Shown one piece after another: positions 1 through 7,204 of a stretch of 43,945 bases of DNA. The notes beneath the pieces are model-generated. The model was not told where the DNA came from. It did not search any database and saw only the letters and a list, made by a program, of their open reading frames with translations. This DNA comes from an uncultured Acetatifactor sp. Lineage in GTDB: Bacteria; Bacillota; Clostridia; Lachnospirales; Lachnospiraceae. Every line of letters begins with the position of its first letter. Position 1 is the first letter of the stretch. The stretch spans positions 1 to 43,945 of the forward strand of contig CAJUIA010000033.1 of assembly GCA_910586485.1 (NCBI GenBank), given 5' to 3'. The translations under genes and the position numbers were made by a program.

Positions 1-53
1 ACCCGTGTTACCGCCGTGAAAGGGCGATGTCTTAACCGCTTGACCATGGAGCC
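1..53 (-). tRNA. tRNA-Glu (UUC), 3' end cut by the window edge
   Basis: Read on the minus strand, the segment starts with GGCTCCATGGTC and continues through a D-arm to an anticodon arm with stem TCGCC/GGCGG and seven-base loop CTTTCAC, giving anticodon TTC (Glu). The T-arm begins at the window edge, so the 3' acceptor strand is missing. A good promoter lies about 50 bases upstream. Confidence 0.92.
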
Positions 54-105
54 TCGCTATTTGCCTTTTCCCGGTTGTAAAAACTTCCTGTTCCAGACCT
101 CAATC

Positions 106-134
106 ATTCTATCACACCCTTACCGGATATGCAA
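106..134 (-). promoter_or_regulatory. Promoter of tRNA-Glu
   Basis: On the minus strand TTGCAT (129-134) and TAGAAT (106-111) are separated by 17 bases. The -10 is preceded by TGA, giving an extended -10 form. It points at the tRNA, with a predicted leader of about 45 bases. Confidence 0.75.
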
Positions 135-193
135 GCACTTTTTTTACCTGTATTGAAAGCACCCGCTATTTCCGATGGGATCGGGGTTTAAGA

Positions 194-219
194 GGGCTTG
201 CAAATTACTTTGCAAACCC
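194..219 (-). terminator. Hairpin overlapping the end of the ABC operon
   Basis: GGGCTTGCAAA and TTTGCAAACCC form an 11-bp stem with one mismatch around a four-base loop that includes the stop codon of the last operon gene. No strong U-tract follows, so it may be a 3' end or processing hairpin rather than a classical terminator. Confidence 0.4.
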
Positions 220-1314
220 TTTCAGCCGAATTCGCTTTTCCGTCTGCTTGTCGAAAAGATAGACACTCCCGTAAGGAATTGCAAATGTAAGCTTCGTATC
301 TATTTCCGGGGACTCGTGAGGCTCTACCTTCAAAATCGTCTTGATGCCTTGGATGTCCACATAAACATTGGTATTGTCGCCCAAAAGCTCCGTAAGCTCA
401 ACCGTACAGGAAAGCTTATACGCGTTTCCCATATCCTCGCTGCCTGCAAGCCTGATCGCCTCCGGACGGAAGCCCAGAACCAGCTCCTTGCCCTCATACT
501 TTTTCAGAATATCCTGATCAGCAACGGCGCCAAGATCAACCACATTGCCTTTTATATCAAGCTTTCCACCCTTTAATGTAGAATGGATAAAGTTCATGGG
601 AGGCTCACCAATAAAGCCTGCCACAAACATATTTACAGGATTGAAATACAGATCATACGGTGTCCCCACCTGCTGAATATACCCCTCCTTCATGACCACA
701 ATCCTGTCAGCCATGGTCATGGCCTCTGTCTGGTCGTGGGTCACATAGATGGTGGTGGCGCCCGTCTCACGGTGGATCTGCGTAATTTCGGAGCGCATGG
801 TAACTCTCTGCTTTGCATCCAGATTGGACAGGGGCTCGTCCATAAGGAAAATATCTACCTTGCGGATGATGGCACGCCCAACTGCCACTCTCTGTCTCTG
901 GCCGCCGGAAAGGGCTCTGGGCTTTCTGTCAAGATAATCCGTCAGTCCCAGGATCCCCGCCGTCTTTTTCACCTTCTGCTCAATTACGTCTTCATCTACT
1001 CCCTGGAGCGTCAGTCCGAATGCCAGGTTGTCATAAACCGACATATGGGGATAGAGGGCATAGCTCTGGAACACCATTGCCACACCGCGCTCACGGGGCC
1101 CTTTTTCGTTGGCCCTGACTCCGTCAATCAGGAAATCGCCCTTGCTGATGTTTTCAAGCCCTGCGATCATACGCAGCGTCGTGGACTTTCCACAGCCGGA
1201 GGATCCCACGAACACAATAAACTCGCCCTTCTCGATCTCCAGGTTAAAGTCGTGAACCGCGTGAAACCCGTTCGGATAGATTTTGTTGATTCCTCTCAAG
1301 GTTAAATATGCCAT
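205..1314 (-). CDS. Sugar ABC importer ATPase, MsmK/UgpC type (second of two)
   Basis: This is the nucleotide-binding subunit of a carbohydrate ABC importer, 369 aa, cytoplasmic. Walker A GSSGCGKS is at residues 37-44, the signature LSGGQ at 135-139 and Walker B with catalytic Glu (FLMDE) near 156-160, followed by the switch-His region YVTHDQ. The C-terminal third is the regulatory TOBE-like domain of MsmX/UgpC/MalK proteins. The ATG at 1314 is preferred over an upstream GTG because GGGAG lies eight bases before it. It is the last gene of the operon, after the AEC permease. A second, distinct ATPase of the same type is encoded at 4948-6003, so this copy could serve other permeases in trans, as MsmX-type ATPases are known to do. 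Family assignment is secure; substrate is inferred from neighbours. Confidence 0.93.
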   Translation of the reverse strand: MAYLTLRGINKIYPNGFHAVHDFNLEIEKGEFIVFVGSSGCGKSTTLRMIAGLENISKGDFLIDGVRANEKGPRERGVAMVFQSYALYPHMSVYDNLAFGLTLQGVDEDVIEQKVKKTAGILGLTDYLDRKPRALSGGQRQRVAVGRAIIRKVDIFLMDEPLSNLDAKQRVTMRSEITQIHRETGATTIYVTHDQTEAMTMADRIVVMKEGYIQQVGTPYDLYFNPVNMFVAGFIGEPPMNFIHSTLKGGKLDIKGNVVDLGAVADQDILKKYEGKELVLGFRPEAIRLAGSEDMGNAYKLSCTVELTELLGDNTNVYVDIQGIKTILKVEPHESPEIDTKLTFAIPYGSVYLFDKQTEKRIRLKGFAK

Positions 1315-1349
1315 AACTTTTGCTCCCACTTTTCCTTAATAGTTTCTAT

Positions 1350-2354
1350 TTAAAAAATTCCAATGGCCCGAAAGATCGTGACATAAAGGAAAATTGTCAC
1401 CGTACTGACCAGACTGGTCCACACCACCAGCTGTCCCGCCAGTTCGTCATCGGCATTCATCTCCTTTGCCATAATGGCGCTGGCAACCGCTACCGGCGTT
1501 GCAAAAACGCCCACATATGCAGCAAAGTGTTCACCGGAAAGCTCCGGCAAAACGGTCAGATGCAGCAAATACGCACCGGAAAGCCCCAGCACGGGAACCA
1601 CAATCGTCCGCATCAGCGTGCCAAAGAGAATTTCCCGCCATAGCCTTGACACAGCGGAAAACTCAAACCTTCCGCCCAGTACCATCAAGGCAAAGGGCGT
1701 ACAGACGGACTTGAGACTTTCCAAGGCTTTATACAAAAACCGCACATTGCTGAGCCTGAAATCTATATGCCAAAGAACCAGCAGCTCACGCACGCCCAAG
1801 GTCAAAATTCCCAGAAGCGTGGCAATGATCAAGGGGTTTTTGACAATTCCCAAAAGAATCTTTTTTACGTCCACCCGTCCCTTTTGGCTGTTACCGTTGA
1901 AAACGGTAAGGGCTGTCACGCTTAATATATTAAACAGGGGGACGCAAAATGCTGACATCACTCCCGCGGCAGCTGCACCCGCAGCTCCAAAAAGTGACTC
2001 GGCAAGAGGAAGACCAATAATCGCATAATTGGAGCGGATCATGGCCTGAATCAGAGCGCCCCTCTTTGCACCGTCCTTTGTAAATGCACAGACAACCGCT
2101 ATCGCAAGGAAAAACAATGCAGTTACCATCACAACGCCGTACAATATAAATTTCATGTTAATGCTCTTCAGGCTCTGTATTCCGTAGATATTATAATACA
2201 GCAATGCGGGAATCAGCACCCGGAAGGTCAGCCTGTTTCCGGTATCCAAAAACTCCCGGCTAAGAAGCCCCGTTCTTTTTAAGAAATACCCTAAGGCTAT
2301 CATTAACACGATGGGCAGAACGGCATCTGCCGCAAAACCAAATGCGTCGATCAT
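1350..2354 (-). CDS. AEC-family (auxin efflux carrier-like) permease
   Basis: A 334-aa integral membrane protein with about ten hydrophobic segments arranged as two five-helix halves, typical in length and layout for the AEC family. The N-terminal segment DAVLPIVLMIALGYFLKRTG resembles the usual AEC start, where a helix is followed by a basic turn. Family members export or import small organic anions such as malate or malonate. The start overlaps the stop of the GH4 gene by four bases (ATGA), so the two are translationally coupled. In an operon that releases uronic acids, export of an organic acid is a reasonable guess, but the substrate cannot be read from the sequence. Confidence 0.82.
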   Translation of the reverse strand: MIDAFGFAADAVLPIVLMIALGYFLKRTGLLSREFLDTGNRLTFRVLIPALLYYNIYGIQSLKSINMKFILYGVVMVTALFFLAIAVVCAFTKDGAKRGALIQAMIRSNYAIIGLPLAESLFGAAGAAAAGVMSAFCVPLFNILSVTALTVFNGNSQKGRVDVKKILLGIVKNPLIIATLLGILTLGVRELLVLWHIDFRLSNVRFLYKALESLKSVCTPFALMVLGGRFEFSAVSRLWREILFGTLMRTIVVPVLGLSGAYLLHLTVLPELSGEHFAAYVGVFATPVAVASAIMAKEMNADDELAGQLVVWTSLVSTVTIFLYVTIFRAIGIF

Positions 2355-3754
2355 AATTTAAGCTGTTCCAAAGGGAAATAATCCCGCAGATAATTGTCGG
2401 TGGCCTTAACCATCCGTACAAACAATTCTCTGGCATCGGAAAGAGCAAGTCCCGAACACAGAGGCTGATTAACAAATGCCTCAAATATCTGACGAAAATC
2501 CCGGTTTTTAATACCGTAATACGCGTTTTCAATATTCTGTGCATTTCTAAGCACAAGAGCATTTACATCTCCGGGAAGGGGCTTTGCTACAATAGGCTTC
2601 ACGCTGTTACGTGAAAACACACAGTTAGTCTCCACTACAGCACCTGCCGGCATTCCCGCCATCTGCCCCACATTCAGGGTATTGGCATTGGAAACCATGG
2701 GCGGGATCAGTCCCAAAAGTGCTTTCATCAGCTCCACAACTTCCTCATCGCTCTTAACAACCTTTATTTCTTCCTCACCATCTGCAATGCGATGAGACTG
2801 ATTGATCTTGTTGATTCGGTCCTGCTTCCGGTAGCCCACCGTGGTCAGATGATACAGCCAGCTCTCGGCATCCGCTTTATTCTTTAAATACCAGGAACGA
2901 TCCATGAATTCCACAAGGTGCCTGTCCCCTGCCGCCGCCAATACTCTAAAGCGCCGGAACAAATCCATTTTCACCTTGTTTCCATAGCGGAAAGGATCCT
3001 CTTTAAAATCATCGGGCTCCACTCCCAAATGCTCGCAATAGCCCTTTTCATAAAATCTGTCAATAAACTCCGGCAGTACCGCCAGCATATCCCTGCCGTT
3101 GTAATTTGCCTCCGTGATCCAAGTAAAATGATTGACTCCGCAGGCATCAATTACCATTTCCCTGCGGCTCGGTCTTGGCACGCCCAGTACCTCATGGGCC
3201 ACACAGCATAAAAACTCCTGGGCATGAAATACCTCATGACAGCAGCCAAAGGCCTTTATTTCCGGGAACACATCATAAAGAGTCTTGGTACAGGCCGTCA
3301 TGGGATTGGTAAGATTAATCACCCATGCCTGCGGGCAATGAGCTTTGATCTCTCTGGCAAAGCCTTCGTAAATAGGCACTGTACGCATGGCACGCAGGAT
3401 TCCTCCCGGCCCCACGGTATCGCCCACAGCCTGATAAATCCCGTATTCTTCAGGCAAATGGACATCGCTCTCCATCTCGTCAAAGGTTCCCGGCAAAATG
3501 GAACAAGCCACAAAATCCGCTCCGTCCAGTGCTTCACCGATTTCGGTATACACCCTGTAATCCCATTTTGATACGGTTTCGGGGGAGCGGTTGATCACCG
3601 CACCTATTCTTTGATTTAATTCTGCCGCGGAAACATCAATATCATACAGAGCAATTTCCCCGCAAAGCCCCTCTGCCAGTGCCAGATCCGTCATAAACAC
3701 TCTGGCCCAGGCCTTGGAGCCGCCGCCCAAATAAGCAATTTTAATTTTTTGCAT
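2351..3754 (-). CDS. lplD: GH4 glycosidase with CHEV motif, probable alpha-galacturonidase
   Basis: GH4 enzymes cleave glycosides by an NAD+- and divalent-metal-dependent oxidation-elimination mechanism in the cytoplasm. The N-terminus has the Rossmann glycine motif (LGGGSKAW, residues 9-16), then NLTNP (148-151 region), CHEV at 172-175 and the metal-ligand motif GVNHF with His209. Length is 467 aa, normal for the family. In GH4 the residues after the metal-binding Cys track specificity, and CHEV is the published hallmark of alpha-galacturonidases such as Bacillus subtilis LplD. The Bacillus gene also sits with lplABC transporter genes, and here LplB/LplC-type permeases and an LplA-like lipoprotein are in the same operon. 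The RBS GGAAG lies five bases before the ATG. Galacturonide specificity rests on motif and context, not on a test. Confidence 0.85.
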   Translation of the reverse strand: MQKIKIAYLGGGSKAWARVFMTDLALAEGLCGEIALYDIDVSAAELNQRIGAVINRSPETVSKWDYRVYTEIGEALDGADFVACSILPGTFDEMESDVHLPEEYGIYQAVGDTVGPGGILRAMRTVPIYEGFAREIKAHCPQAWVINLTNPMTACTKTLYDVFPEIKAFGCCHEVFHAQEFLCCVAHEVLGVPRPSRREMVIDACGVNHFTWITEANYNGRDMLAVLPEFIDRFYEKGYCEHLGVEPDDFKEDPFRYGNKVKMDLFRRFRVLAAAGDRHLVEFMDRSWYLKNKADAESWLYHLTTVGYRKQDRINKINQSHRIADGEEEIKVVKSDEEVVELMKALLGLIPPMVSNANTLNVGQMAGMPAGAVVETNCVFSRNSVKPIVAKPLPGDVNALVLRNAQNIENAYYGIKNRDFRQIFEAFVNQPLCSGLALSDARELFVRMVKATDNYLRDYFPLEQLKL

Positions 3755-3756
3755 AA

Positions 3757-4383
3757 TTACTTCCCCGATACCTTTGCATTTGCATCATGAACTACTTTTA
3801 CGATCGTATTTTTAATTGTAATAAACAGCATATCAAATCCTGTAAACAAAAGACCAAACAAAATCGGTTCTACCGGTACGGCTACCGTCTGCGCGGTCTC
3901 CACATCCCCAACCAGCAGGGTATTAACCACATTATAAGCCCATATAATACAGTACAGCAGCACTCCCGCATAAATTACGTTCAAAAATATGGTCCAGAAT
4001 TTCCGGAAGGGAATCATCATCCACTTGTCGGCGGAGCCCTTCTGTGATTCAAAATAATGCAGCAGGTTATTTACCAGCAGGTCAACGGACAACCCTAAAC
4101 CTACCGCCAGCACGAACATCAGGTCCAGCCCCGAAATATAAGTGCCCAGGCCCCAGAGGAAGAAATAACAGATGGCGCCGCTAAACCAAAATTTTACAAA
4201 TACTACCTTCAGCCATGTAGGAATATTCAGTTTTCCCCTGGACTTATATTTTCTGATTTCCGCCTCGGAAACCTCCGGTGCGGATTCTGCGTTCACCAGC
4301 CTGTTCACCGCATCCGTCTTTAAATCATAATAATTTTCGGCAGCCGGCTTCCCGCTTTGCTTATTCTTCTTTTTTCCTGCCAT
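3757..4383 (-). CDS. Unrecognised four-helix membrane protein (D)
   Basis: 208 aa. A hydrophilic, lysine-rich N-terminus of about 60 residues is followed by four predicted membrane helices near residues 65-88, 90-115, 130-153 and 172-195, with short loops. I do not recognise a family. It lies two bases upstream of the GH4 gene and eight bases downstream of another four-helix protein, inside an operon encoding a carbohydrate ABC importer. It is one of four such proteins in the operon (also 4391-4933, 5996-6505 and 6502-7092). They share size and topology, but I see no obvious sequence identity between them. A role in assembling or modulating the importer is inference only. Confidence 0.78.
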   Translation of the reverse strand: MAGKKKNKQSGKPAAENYYDLKTDAVNRLVNAESAPEVSEAEIRKYKSRGKLNIPTWLKVVFVKFWFSGAICYFFLWGLGTYISGLDLMFVLAVGLGLSVDLLVNNLLHYFESQKGSADKWMMIPFRKFWTIFLNVIYAGVLLYCIIWAYNVVNTLLVGDVETAQTVAVPVEPILFGLLFTGFDMLFITIKNTIVKVVHDANAKVSGK

Positions 4384-4390
4384 AAACTAA

Positions 4391-4933
4391 TTATTCATCC
4401 TCACCGGAAATATCAATCGCTGCCATATCGCCGTTTCCTTCCACATCAATGGAGGTATTGATCTTTTTCAACAGCTTTGCATAAATCGGCAGTGTCGCCA
4501 GCAGAACGGCACAGACCGCCACCAGTATAATATGAGTGGTCACGGTACTCCGGGCTTCGGCAATAAACATAGTATTATCGGCAATCACTACCGTGTTCTC
4601 TGTCCGGGTAAGAGCCTCATTGATCCTGAACAGATATACGCTGTCAGCAAACACCAGCAAAGCAAGCATCAGGAACAAGAGAATCAACATAGGCTTATTT
4701 GCCTTCTGTCTCTTGGGAAAAGCCCGCAGGAAGCAGACAAATGCCAGAATGGAAAACAGCATGGCCGCAAACTCACACTGCCCCATGTTTGCGGTATTGA
4801 TTCTGGCCGTGGTATTCGATATGGACGTCAGCCGAAAGGAATAGGCAATAAAGGCCGCCGCCAGCGCCACCAGCGGAATGTTCTGGGGCCTGCGCTTCAG
4901 AGAAACGAAAAACTTACGAATAAATTCCTTCAT
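4391..4933 (-). CDS. Unrecognised four-helix membrane protein (C)
   Basis: 180 aa. The N-terminus is basic (KEFIRKFF...KRR), then four hydrophobic segments lie near residues 18-36, 50-70, 79-103 and 130-152, and the tail is acidic and cytoplasmic (ending GEDE). The loops after helices 1 and 3 carry short polar stretches (SNTTARINTAN and TRTENTVVIADNTM) that would face outside if the N-terminus is inside. The start has a clear RBS, AGGAGA, eight bases before the ATG. It lies directly downstream of the first ATPase gene and upstream of protein D. No known domain is recognised. Confidence 0.78.
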   Translation of the reverse strand: MKEFIRKFFVSLKRRPQNIPLVALAAAFIAYSFRLTSISNTTARINTANMGQCEFAAMLFSILAFVCFLRAFPKRQKANKPMLILLFLMLALLVFADSVYLFRINEALTRTENTVVIADNTMFIAEARSTVTTHIILVAVCAVLLATLPIYAKLLKKINTSIDVEGNGDMAAIDISGEDE

Positions 4934-4947
4934 CTGATACTTCTCCT

Positions 4948-6003
4948 TTAAATTGCATTAGTGGTTTCCTTGTCAAAGAAATGCTTTTTCTTAAAGGAAA
5001 CATTCACTGTATCTCCCGTTTTATAGCTGCACCACTCGCGGAATTTACAGGTGATCTTATGGGTGCCCAGATTACCGCTGACAAGCGTAGTCTGGCCCAG
5101 ATTTTCATTGGTAAATACCTTTACCGGAATATTTCCGCCCTGAACAATGTCCTCCGGACGGACACCGAGAACAACCGTCTTATCCTTATATCCCGCAAGA
5201 AGCTCCTTCTCCCGGTCATTCAAATCCAAAACGAAATCGCTGCAGACCGCCCGCCCGTCCTTAATCTCCACATCAAATAAATTGATGGGAGGCAGGCCGA
5301 TAAAGCTGGCCACAAAAATATTTGCAGGCGTATCATAAAGCTCCAGCGGCGTACCGATCTGCTGAACATGCCCCATGGACATACATACGATCCTGTCCGC
5401 TAATGTAAGAGCCTCCGTCTGGTCATGGGTCACGTAAAGCATGGTTGCCTTTAAGCGCTTATGGAGCAGCAATATCTCACGACGAGTCGCCCCGCGGAGC
5501 TTGGCATCCAGATTGGAAAGGGGCTCGTCAAACAAAAATACCTTCGGCGTACGGACGATGGCACGTCCCATGGCAACTCTCTGACGCTGACCGCCGGAAA
5601 GCTGGTTTGGCTTCTTGTTAAGCTGATCCGTAAGGTCCAATATCTCTGCAGCCGCCATCACCTTTTGATGGATCACGTTTTTATCTTCTTTTCTCAACAT
5701 CAGAGAAAATGCCATATTTTCATAAATGGTCATGTGGGCATAAAGGGCATAATCCTGAAACACCATGGCAATGTCCCTGTCCTTGGGCGGCATCTGGGTC
5801 ACATCCCTGCCGTCAATGATCAGATGACCTGCGGAAATATCCTCCAGACCTGCCACCATACGCAAAGTCGTGGACTTTCCGCATCCGGAAGGTCCCACCA
5901 AAACGATCAGCTCCCCGTCCTTCACATCCAGATTGAAATCATATACGGCCTGAACCTTGTTGTCATATATTTTATCAAGATGCTGTAATTTAAGTTCACT
6001 CAT
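4948..6003 (-). CDS. Sugar ABC importer ATPase, MsmK/UgpC type (first of two)
   Basis: 351-aa nucleotide-binding subunit. Walker A GPSGCGKS is at residues 37-44, the Q-loop VFQDY follows near 81, LSGGQ is at 135-139 and Walker B VFLFDE near 155-160, then YVTHDQ. The C-terminal domain is the TOBE-like regulatory domain. The ATG at 6003 is preferred over an in-frame upstream start because GGGAG sits six bases before it; it then overlaps the preceding membrane-protein gene by eight bases. Being embedded between two pairs of small membrane-protein genes suggests that this ATPase is the dedicated partner of the LplB/LplC-type permeases of this operon. Confidence 0.94.
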   Translation of the reverse strand: MSELKLQHLDKIYDNKVQAVYDFNLDVKDGELIVLVGPSGCGKSTTLRMVAGLEDISAGHLIIDGRDVTQMPPKDRDIAMVFQDYALYAHMTIYENMAFSLMLRKEDKNVIHQKVMAAAEILDLTDQLNKKPNQLSGGQRQRVAMGRAIVRTPKVFLFDEPLSNLDAKLRGATRREILLLHKRLKATMLYVTHDQTEALTLADRIVCMSMGHVQQIGTPLELYDTPANIFVASFIGLPPINLFDVEIKDGRAVCSDFVLDLNDREKELLAGYKDKTVVLGVRPEDIVQGGNIPVKVFTNENLGQTTLVSGNLGTHKITCKFREWCSYKTGDTVNVSFKKKHFFDKETTNAI

Positions 6004-6505
6004 GGCTTGCTCCCTTTTGCTTTTTTTCAAGTTCAGCCTGATACTTGGTAAGCGTAGTACTCTTACTGATATTGATCACTGCCGCCGCACAGCAAAGCAC
6101 TGCAGAAATGATCAGATAAATACATACACGGGTAAACTGCCCGCTTTCCATTACGTTCTGCTCCACATCACTCAATGTCACCGTTGCCCCCCTGGCAGCC
6201 CTGGGCAGAATAAAAATACGAATGATCTGTCCTGCTCCCAAAGCCAGCAAAACGTAGGAATAATTCATTTTATAGCTTTTAACCCCCTCGGAAGAGAGGA
6301 ATGCCGCCAGCATAAACAACAGATTATACACCACGGAAATACCTATAATCAACTTGTAATAATAGTTTCCCACGTCGGATTTATAAATACTGACAAAGTA
6401 AAAGGCGTTAAATACAATCGCAAGCAGCGACAGATTTGCAGACAGCTTGTTCTTGGTAAAGCGCAGGCGGTCTTTTTTTATAACGGCATCATTTTCAAAA
6501 TTCAT
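5996..6505 (-). CDS. Unrecognised four-helix membrane protein (B)
   Basis: 169 aa. The short basic N-terminus is followed by hydrophobic segments near residues 24-42, 50-69, 82-100 and 124-145, and the protein ends in a charged tail (ELEKKQKGASHE). A roughly 20-residue loop between helices 3 and 4 (ARGATVTLSDVEQNVMES) is the most polar part. It overlaps the preceding membrane-protein gene by four bases (ATGA) and the following ATPase gene by eight, so it is translationally coupled to both. Not assignable to a known family by eye. Confidence 0.78.
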   Translation of the reverse strand: MNFENDAVIKKDRLRFTKNKLSANLSLLAIVFNAFYFVSIYKSDVGNYYYKLIIGISVVYNLLFMLAAFLSSEGVKSYKMNYSYVLLALGAGQIIRIFILPRAARGATVTLSDVEQNVMESGQFTRVCIYLIISAVLCCAAAVINISKSTTLTKYQAELEKKQKGASHE

Positions 6506-7092
6506 GCTTTTACTTCCTTTCCGCTGCCAATCAGACGCTTTTCTTCCTTCATCACGTTTAGTTTCATAATCAAATTTACAACCAGAAGCACCGTTGCCGC
6601 CATCAAAATGCCAAACACCACATAGCCTGCGTCAAACCAAAAGGTTGACTCCGTATAAAGCGACTTCCACATTTCTGCATGTGCCTTCAGCGCTTCAAAA
6701 TCCATCTGTAAAAACTGTGCCCTAAAGGCAGATATTTTCATAACCGCCCAGATTGTGGCCGCTATATTACACACCACACAGAGCGCGGTCGCAAAGAAAT
6801 TCCCGATATAATACTTTCTGCGGGAATGCGTATTCATTAAAAACAAAACCAAGGAAACCAAAATCAGGCCGATCCCCACCCTGGTCAGCTCACTGTTAAA
6901 GGGCTGCATATCATAATAAATCCTTGAGCCCTGTACCGTGGTCATCTCCAGATTGGCCGGATCCCTTATGGTTAAATACAGGCTGTCATAAAGGTCTGTC
7001 AAAAGACCCAGAGAATAAACAAATACCAGTGCGGAAGCAACCAACACCACATAACATACGATTCGCTGAAATACCATCTGTTTTTTATACAT
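6502..7092 (-). CDS. Unrecognised four-helix membrane protein (A)
   Basis: 196 aa from the ATG at 7092, chosen because GGAAGG lies six bases upstream; a longer reading would start at 7116. Hydrophobic segments lie near residues 10-32, 68-88, 98-120 and 152-176. Two substantial loops separate helices 1 and 2 (about 35 residues) and 3 and 4 (about 30 residues). It is the first gene after the solute-binding lipoprotein, separated from it by a stable stem-loop. With proteins B, C and D it makes a set of four small membrane proteins around the ATPase gene. No family recognised. Confidence 0.78.
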   Translation of the reverse strand: MYKKQMVFQRIVCYVVLVASALVFVYSLGLLTDLYDSLYLTIRDPANLEMTTVQGSRIYYDMQPFNSELTRVGIGLILVSLVLFLMNTHSRRKYYIGNFFATALCVVCNIAATIWAVMKISAFRAQFLQMDFEALKAHAEMWKSLYTESTFWFDAGYVVFGILMAATVLLVVNLIMKLNVMKEEKRLIGSGKEVKA

Positions 7093-7117
7093 AAAAAACC
7101 TTCCTTGATTTTGCAAT

Positions 7118-7172
7118 GCCGCGCAAAATCAACCTCACCGGTCAATTCGGATATTAGTTTATTTCGCGCGGC
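7118..7172 (-). promoter_or_regulatory. Intercistronic stem-loop after the binding-protein gene
   Basis: Arms 7118-7133 and 7157-7172 pair over 16 positions with two mismatches, with GCCGCGC/GCGCGGC at the base. No U-tract follows on the minus strand. It sits 33 bases after the lipoprotein stop codon. Such hairpins commonly stabilise the upstream mRNA or allow partial read-through, so that the binding protein is made in excess over downstream genes. Confidence 0.6.
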
Positions 7173-7204
7173 TTTGCTTTTAGTCAATGATCATAACTTT
7201 GATC

